Source: Chamaesiphon minutus PCC 6605
Lineage (GTDB): Bacteria > Cyanobacteriota > Cyanobacteriia > Cyanobacteriales > Chamaesiphonaceae
NCBI RefSeq assembly: GCF_000317145.1
Contig: NC_019697.1
Span: 1,984,001-2,048,000, forward strand
DNA: 64,000 nucleotides
Direction: 5' to 3'
The position numbers and the translations under genes were made by a program. The notes under the pieces are model-generated. The model saw nothing but the letters and a program-made list of their open reading frames with translations. It ran no database searches and had not been told where the DNA came from. Shown piece by piece: positions 61,103-64,000 of this stretch. The stretch's first letter is position 1. The number at the start of each line of letters is the position of its first letter.

Positions 61103-62553
61103 TGAAGGATGTTGTGACTGTCGATCTGACGCTGGAATTAACATCCAAGCTGAATCACTTTAAAGAGTATGCTGTGTCACATCCTCAACTACTCCAGGTA
61201 GATAAGGTATTGATGCAAGCCATTCAAGAACCCGCTGGATTTGCTCATGTGCTGATTTATGGGCCTTCTGGGGTGGGTAAAACGACGATGATTCGTCAAA
61301 TTTCCCGACGGTTAAATGAGATCTCAAATGAGATCCCACCAGCGGTTGTTACAGACCGCTCCAGCTATAGTAATGGTGGGGTTGCGCCAGTACCCTTATT
61401 GCTGCTGGAAACACGTCCACCGGATGGTGGAGCCTTCAACCGAGCAGATTACTACCGCACTGCTCTAAAACTGTTGGGTGAACCCTTCTACGAACGCCGT
61501 CTGTTGGTCGATATCGATACCGAACAAACGATTGAGAAGAAAGGCCGTGGACGGAGTAAAGCTACCCAGTTTAATGATTCTCCCGAACTGCGTCATGCGC
61601 TCGAAGCAGCGATGGCGAAACGGGGCGTAAGAGCTGTGATTCTCGATGAAGCCCAACATCTGATGAAGGTTGGCAGTGGCGCGAGTGGTGGTAAGTTACT
61701 CGACCAATTGGACTGGATTAAGTCGATGACGAATGTGACTGGGGTGCTGCACATTCTGATTGGCACTTACGAGCTGTTGAACTTTCGCAATTTAAGCGGG
61801 CAGGCATCGCGGCGGGGGCTGGATCTGCATTTTCCGCGTTATCTGTTTCAACACGAGCAAGACCGTCAGGATTTTCAAGGGGTGTTATTGGCACTGCTCA
61901 AGCAAGTTCCACTCACGACTGATATCCCTGCTTTGATGCAGCATTGGTTCTATTTTTACGAACGGTCGATTGGTTGTATTGGTGTACTCAAGGACTGGCT
62001 GATTCGGGCGGTGGCGGCAGCTATCCGCGAGGGGAGTGACACTTTGACTCAAGGGCGATTAGAGGAACATGCGTTGTCTTTGTCTCAATGCGAACGGATG
62101 GCTCTGGATGCGATTGAGGGCGAACAAAAGCTGGGCTATGCGGAAAGTCGGCGCGACCATTTATGGCGGTTGTTGCAATCTGGGATGACCTCAACGACTG
62201 TGCCTACCACTGTTGTCTCCACAACAGTGGCTGTCGAGGATGCTCCGCCACCTGCCAAAAAGCCAAGGAAAAAGCGTTCCACTTCGTCAACTACTGAGTC
62301 AGTGACTGCATCTGTCGAGACTTTCGAGACTATCGTTGAACCTGTCCCGCCTAAGAAAAGAAGGAGTAAAAAGGCTGTCACTACGCCAGCGCCAGTCCCA
62401 GATCCAGTCCCAGAAACTTTGAATGTCACAACCAACGATCTGGCAGTAGATCTGCTTGGGGCTGAAATTCCGCTTCCTGTAGCCGAACCAGCTAAGAAAA
62501 AAAACTCAAGGCGTGTCGGACAGCGCAATCCACAGCGAGATCCAGTTGGCTGA
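61102..62553 (+). CDS. tnsC: TnsC AAA+ regulator with long basic C-terminal tail
   Basis: 483 residues. Walker A GPSGVGKTT (54-62), Walker B AVILDEAQH (about 178-186), then sensor and helical lid to about 350. From about 370 on, the tail is low-complexity, rich in T, V, P, with KKPRKKRS, PPKKRRSKK and AKKKNSRR clusters. TnsC links target DNA to the transposase; such a long basic tail is unusual and may bind DNA. No target-selector gene is next to it. Confidence 0.9.
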   Translation: MKDVVTVDLTLELTSKLNHFKEYAVSHPQLLQVDKVLMQAIQEPAGFAHVLIYGPSGVGKTTMIRQISRRLNEISNEIPPAVVTDRSSYSNGGVAPVPLLLLETRPPDGGAFNRADYYRTALKLLGEPFYERRLLVDIDTEQTIEKKGRGRSKATQFNDSPELRHALEAAMAKRGVRAVILDEAQHLMKVGSGASGGKLLDQLDWIKSMTNVTGVLHILIGTYELLNFRNLSGQASRRGLDLHFPRYLFQHEQDRQDFQGVLLALLKQVPLTTDIPALMQHWFYFYERSIGCIGVLKDWLIRAVAAAIREGSDTLTQGRLEEHALSLSQCERMALDAIEGEQKLGYAESRRDHLWRLLQSGMTSTTVPTTVVSTTVAVEDAPPPAKKPRKKRSTSSTTESVTASVETFETIVEPVPPKKRRSKKAVTTPAPVPDPVPETLNVTTNDLAVDLLGAEIPLPVAEPAKKKNSRRVGQRNPQRDPVG

Positions 62554-62657
62554 GATGATTGGGGGGTGGACTACTGCTACTAAGATTTTCAAAGGCAGGT
62601 ACTTGTGCTTGTCAAGCATAAGTTGTCATTTTCCGCCAAGTTATGCCAGAAGTCACA
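62554..62657. other. Right end of the Tn7-like element
   Basis: Sites at 62617-62627 (CATAAGTTGTC) and 62635-62644 (reverse ATAACTTGGC). The end reads AGTCACA on the plus strand. Fewer sites than the left end, an asymmetry known in Tn7. Confidence 0.7.
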
Positions 62658-62662
62658 TCAAA
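62658..62662. repeat. Tn7-like target duplication, right
   Basis: TCAAA, matching 58151-58155. Confidence 0.85.
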
Positions 62663-62977
62663 CCCCCTTTTGGTAGCGACCGAGATCAGTTTATCTTCAC
62701 CAATTTCCCCAGCGTTAAAATCACCACATGCCTTGAGAAATATACTGCTTGGTGAGGTGGTTTGTTTGGGCTGAAGCTTTAGGTGTTCGCACAAGTGGCG
62801 AGTAAATGGTTGAGATAGCTCCTCTAGGGTAACGAACGTTTTTCCCGTCGGGGCGATTTCTAGTAGGGACTTGGCTAAGGCAAATTTGTACGAAGCAGCG
62901 TTCGCGCCAAATAGAACGATCGACCGCCAGTACTCATCCAAGGTTGGCTCTGGGCTGATAAAGTTTAGTGTACCCAC
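62658..62977 (-). pseudogene. HNH endonuclease gene, N-terminal part
   Basis: From GTG 62977: GTLNFISPEPTLDEYWRSIV, LFGANAASYKFALAKSLLEI, ATKRGF, then the transposon. Continues in frame with 57436-58155 once the element is removed. This N-domain is helical; its partner is unknown. Divergent from the small genes at 63036 onward, with a palindrome between. Confidence 0.85.
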
Positions 62978-62985
62978 TTGTTTTT

Positions 62986-63001
62986 ACTTCGTAAACGAAG
63001 T
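62986..63001. promoter_or_regulatory. Palindrome between divergent HNH gene and small ORFs
   Basis: ACTTCGT-AA-ACGAAGT, perfect, followed by ATAATT (a -10-like TATAAT at 63001-63006 on the plus strand). Probable operator/promoter for both sides. Confidence 0.6.
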
Positions 63002-63035
63002 ATAATTAAATTAAGAAATCGGCTTGGATAAGTCT

Positions 63036-63314
63036 ATGAAAGCACAAGTGTATGTAAATCGTCATGTGATGACAGCAAATAAGAAAGCAACCAAAGATCG
63101 TGGTGTGCCGATCGATGAGGCGGCAATCAGTGTGAACACTTATTTAGGAGTAGTGTACGGGAAAGAGATCGACTTTACCCAAGGCTGTAAGCTAGTCCAA
63201 AATGCCACTAATGCCCGCTGCTCTGGTGCGACAATTTGGATGGAAGCTGAGTTTGAATCTCTAGTCATCGATGGCATTAAAGCCGATCGCTCGATGTTTG
63301 AAAAAACAAATTGA
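63036..63314 (+). CDS. Small protein of unknown function
   Basis: 92 residues from ATG 63036 (TTG 63024 also in frame). KAQVYVNRHVMTANKKATKD, then AAISVNTYLGVVYGKEIDF. No family known to me. First gene of a same-strand row leading to the AAA ATPase. Confidence 0.55.
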   Translation: MKAQVYVNRHVMTANKKATKDRGVPIDEAAISVNTYLGVVYGKEIDFTQGCKLVQNATNARCSGATIWMEAEFESLVIDGIKADRSMFEKTN

Positions 63315-63340
63315 TTATTTTTAAACGAGTAAATAGTTAA

Positions 63341-63505
63341 ATGGTTGTAACTTTAGAGATTGTCAACAGCGACGGCACGACTGAAACGATTGTTAGAAGC
63401 ATCAAGGAAGGCTCTAAAGCTTATTTATCAGTTAACGGTGAAATTATCACAGCACAGGTAATTACAGAAGCTGCTTATCCTGCTATCGCTAAAGAACAGG
63501 TTTAA
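63341..63505 (+). CDS. Small protein, 54 residues
   Basis: MVVTLEIVNSDGTTETIVRS, SIKEGSKAYLSVNGEI, ending AKEQV. Beta-rich, no known family. 26 bp after the 63036 gene and 5 bp before the next frame, so very likely in one operon. Confidence 0.55.
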   Translation: MVVTLEIVNSDGTTETIVRSIKEGSKAYLSVNGEIITAQVITEAAYPAIAKEQV

Positions 63506-63510
63506 TATTG

Positions 63511-63765
63511 ATGTCCGCCAAAGAAGAGAATAAACAAATGTCTGATTCATTATCTCAAAATATTCCTAAAAATGTTGATGCAGCGATCGGCGAATTTTTG
63601 GCTAAATTGGCTAGCATCGACGATTATGTGCGCCCTACGTGGGAACTGGAAATCAAGGAAGAGATCTGGGATAAGTTTGCGATTAATACCCTATCAGAGC
63701 AATCGATGTTTGACTCAGAGCTTGCCGAAATACGAAATCCAAGACGCAGGGAAAATGTAAATTAG
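63511..63765 (+). CDS. Small acidic protein
   Basis: 84 residues from ATG 63511 (ATG 63538 possible). NVDAAIGEFLAKLASIDDYV, then SEQSMFDSELAEIRNPRRRE. No known family. 5 bp after the 54-residue gene and 52 bp before the ATPase. Confidence 0.5.
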   Translation: MSAKEENKQMSDSLSQNIPKNVDAAIGEFLAKLASIDDYVRPTWELEIKEEIWDKFAINTLSEQSMFDSELAEIRNPRRRENVN

Positions 63766-63817
63766 AACCTGTAATTTCATCACGGATCGATCGTCATTTT
63801 TGAAAATTAGGAGGAAA

Positions 63818-64000
63818 ATGAAATCTCTACGAATCGTTAATTTTAAAGCTTTTACCGATCGCACCTTCGATCTCAAACCGCTGACTTTACTCTCTGGTTT
63901 GAATAGTACTGGTAAATCCTGTCTGTTGCAGTCGCTCTTGCTGTTGCAACAGTCCTATCAACAGCGGCTACTGCCTGATACTGGTTTAGCTCTCAATGGC
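63818..64000 (+). CDS. AAA-type ATPase (OLD/DUF3696-like), truncated by window end
   Basis: 61 codons visible from ATG 63818, with AGGAGG 4 bp upstream. MKSLRIVNFKAFTDRTFDLK is the start of RecF/OLD-type ATPases, followed by Walker A GLNSTGKS and LLQSLLLLQQ, as in DUF3696 proteins. Such ATPases often partner with a nuclease in phage defence. The rest is outside the window. Confidence 0.8.
   Translation, partial: MKSLRIVNFKAFTDRTFDLKPLTLLSGLNSTGKSCLLQSLLLLQQSYQQRLLPDTGLALNG

Larger units (their letters stand above)
58156..62657 (+). mobile_element. Minimal Tn7-like element, 4502 bp, TnsAB fusion plus TnsC
   Basis: Ends TGTGACTT..TGG.ATAACTTGGC in inverted orientation, TGT and ACA termini, 5-bp duplication TCAAA. 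Contains only tnsAB and tnsC; about 100 bp separate the tnsC stop from the right end. No TniQ/TnsD/TnsE, Cas gene or CRISPR repeat was found inside. Inserted in an HNH nuclease gene. Confidence 0.92.

Noticed and set aside
58156-62657. CRISPR-associated transposon (CAST)
   Set aside because: TnsAB fusions occur in some CASTs, but there is no TniQ, no Cas gene, no repeat-spacer array and no room for them between the ends.
1-64000. CRISPR arrays, tRNA and rRNA genes
   Set aside because: No regularly spaced repeats with unique spacers, and no cloverleaf or rRNA-like sequence, were noticed on either strand.

Overview
The window is cyanobacterial DNA. Signs are the frequent GCGATCGC (HIP1-type) octamers and CGATCG hexamers, short dispersed repeats ending in GGCTNNGCCAACG, DUF2808/DUF4337-type proteins, a long-chain flavodoxin and CopM-like DUF305 proteins. 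I see no rRNA, tRNA, CRISPR array or ribosomal-protein gene. Replicon type (large plasmid or chromosomal island) cannot be decided, but the gene content is accessory: metal and envelope stress on the left and centre, mobile elements and nucleases on the right.

Layout. 1-16 kb: envelope and ion genes (SulP, UppP, a secreted phosphoesterase, a divergent Nramp-like transporter, Lgt, PAP2), two PepSY proteins, two COG4705 paralogues and an ATP-grasp enzyme. Many share a promoter box containing TTCTTGAC, often as an 11-bp-period direct repeat, which suggests one OmpR/PhoB-type regulon. 16-31 kb: a copper-handling island with an exported 53-residue cysteine-rich peptide, a MerR regulator, a second small exported peptide clipped by an IS4-family insertion, a 21-cysteine Csp-type copper-storage protein, two DUF305 proteins, a CopZ-like chaperone, flavodoxin, a Tat multicopper oxidase, a CopA ATPase, a cupredoxin and a CDF pump. 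Five near-identical MerR-type palindromes sit at the small genes, and TTTCAT-N5-TTTCAT direct repeats (resembling the cyanobacterial CopR box) sit upstream of the Csp gene, the oxidase and a glutathione-reductase-like gene. 31-49 kb: a predicted HhH/nuclease protein, a muramidase, DJ-1, an NrsD-like His-tailed MFS pump, MscS, TetR and ECF regulators, a second CDF, a Zn/Cd-type P-ATPase with an AztR/CadC-like ArsR sensor, two methyltransferases and a canonical MntH.

49-64 kb: a tyrosine recombinase; a compact Tn3-family transposon (38-bp inverted repeats, resolvase, TnpA); GIY-YIG, CoiA-like and HNH nucleases; and a 4.5-kb Tn7-like element encoding only a TnsA-TnsB fusion and TnsC. This element has TGT...ACA ends and a 5-bp TCAAA duplication and sits inside the HNH gene. 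Removing it and one TCAAA restores a continuous 344-codon frame. No TniQ/TnsD, Cas gene or CRISPR is present in it. Beyond it lie three small ORFs and the start of an OLD-like AAA ATPase, divergent from the broken HNH gene, which may be the remains of a defence locus.

Short dispersed repeats have also entered genes here: one splits a methyltransferase with an in-frame stop, one frameshifts a SMI1/KNR4-like gene, and three appear as in-frame peptide inserts. The copper island with its layered regulation and the minimal TnsAB-TnsC element are the most noteworthy content.
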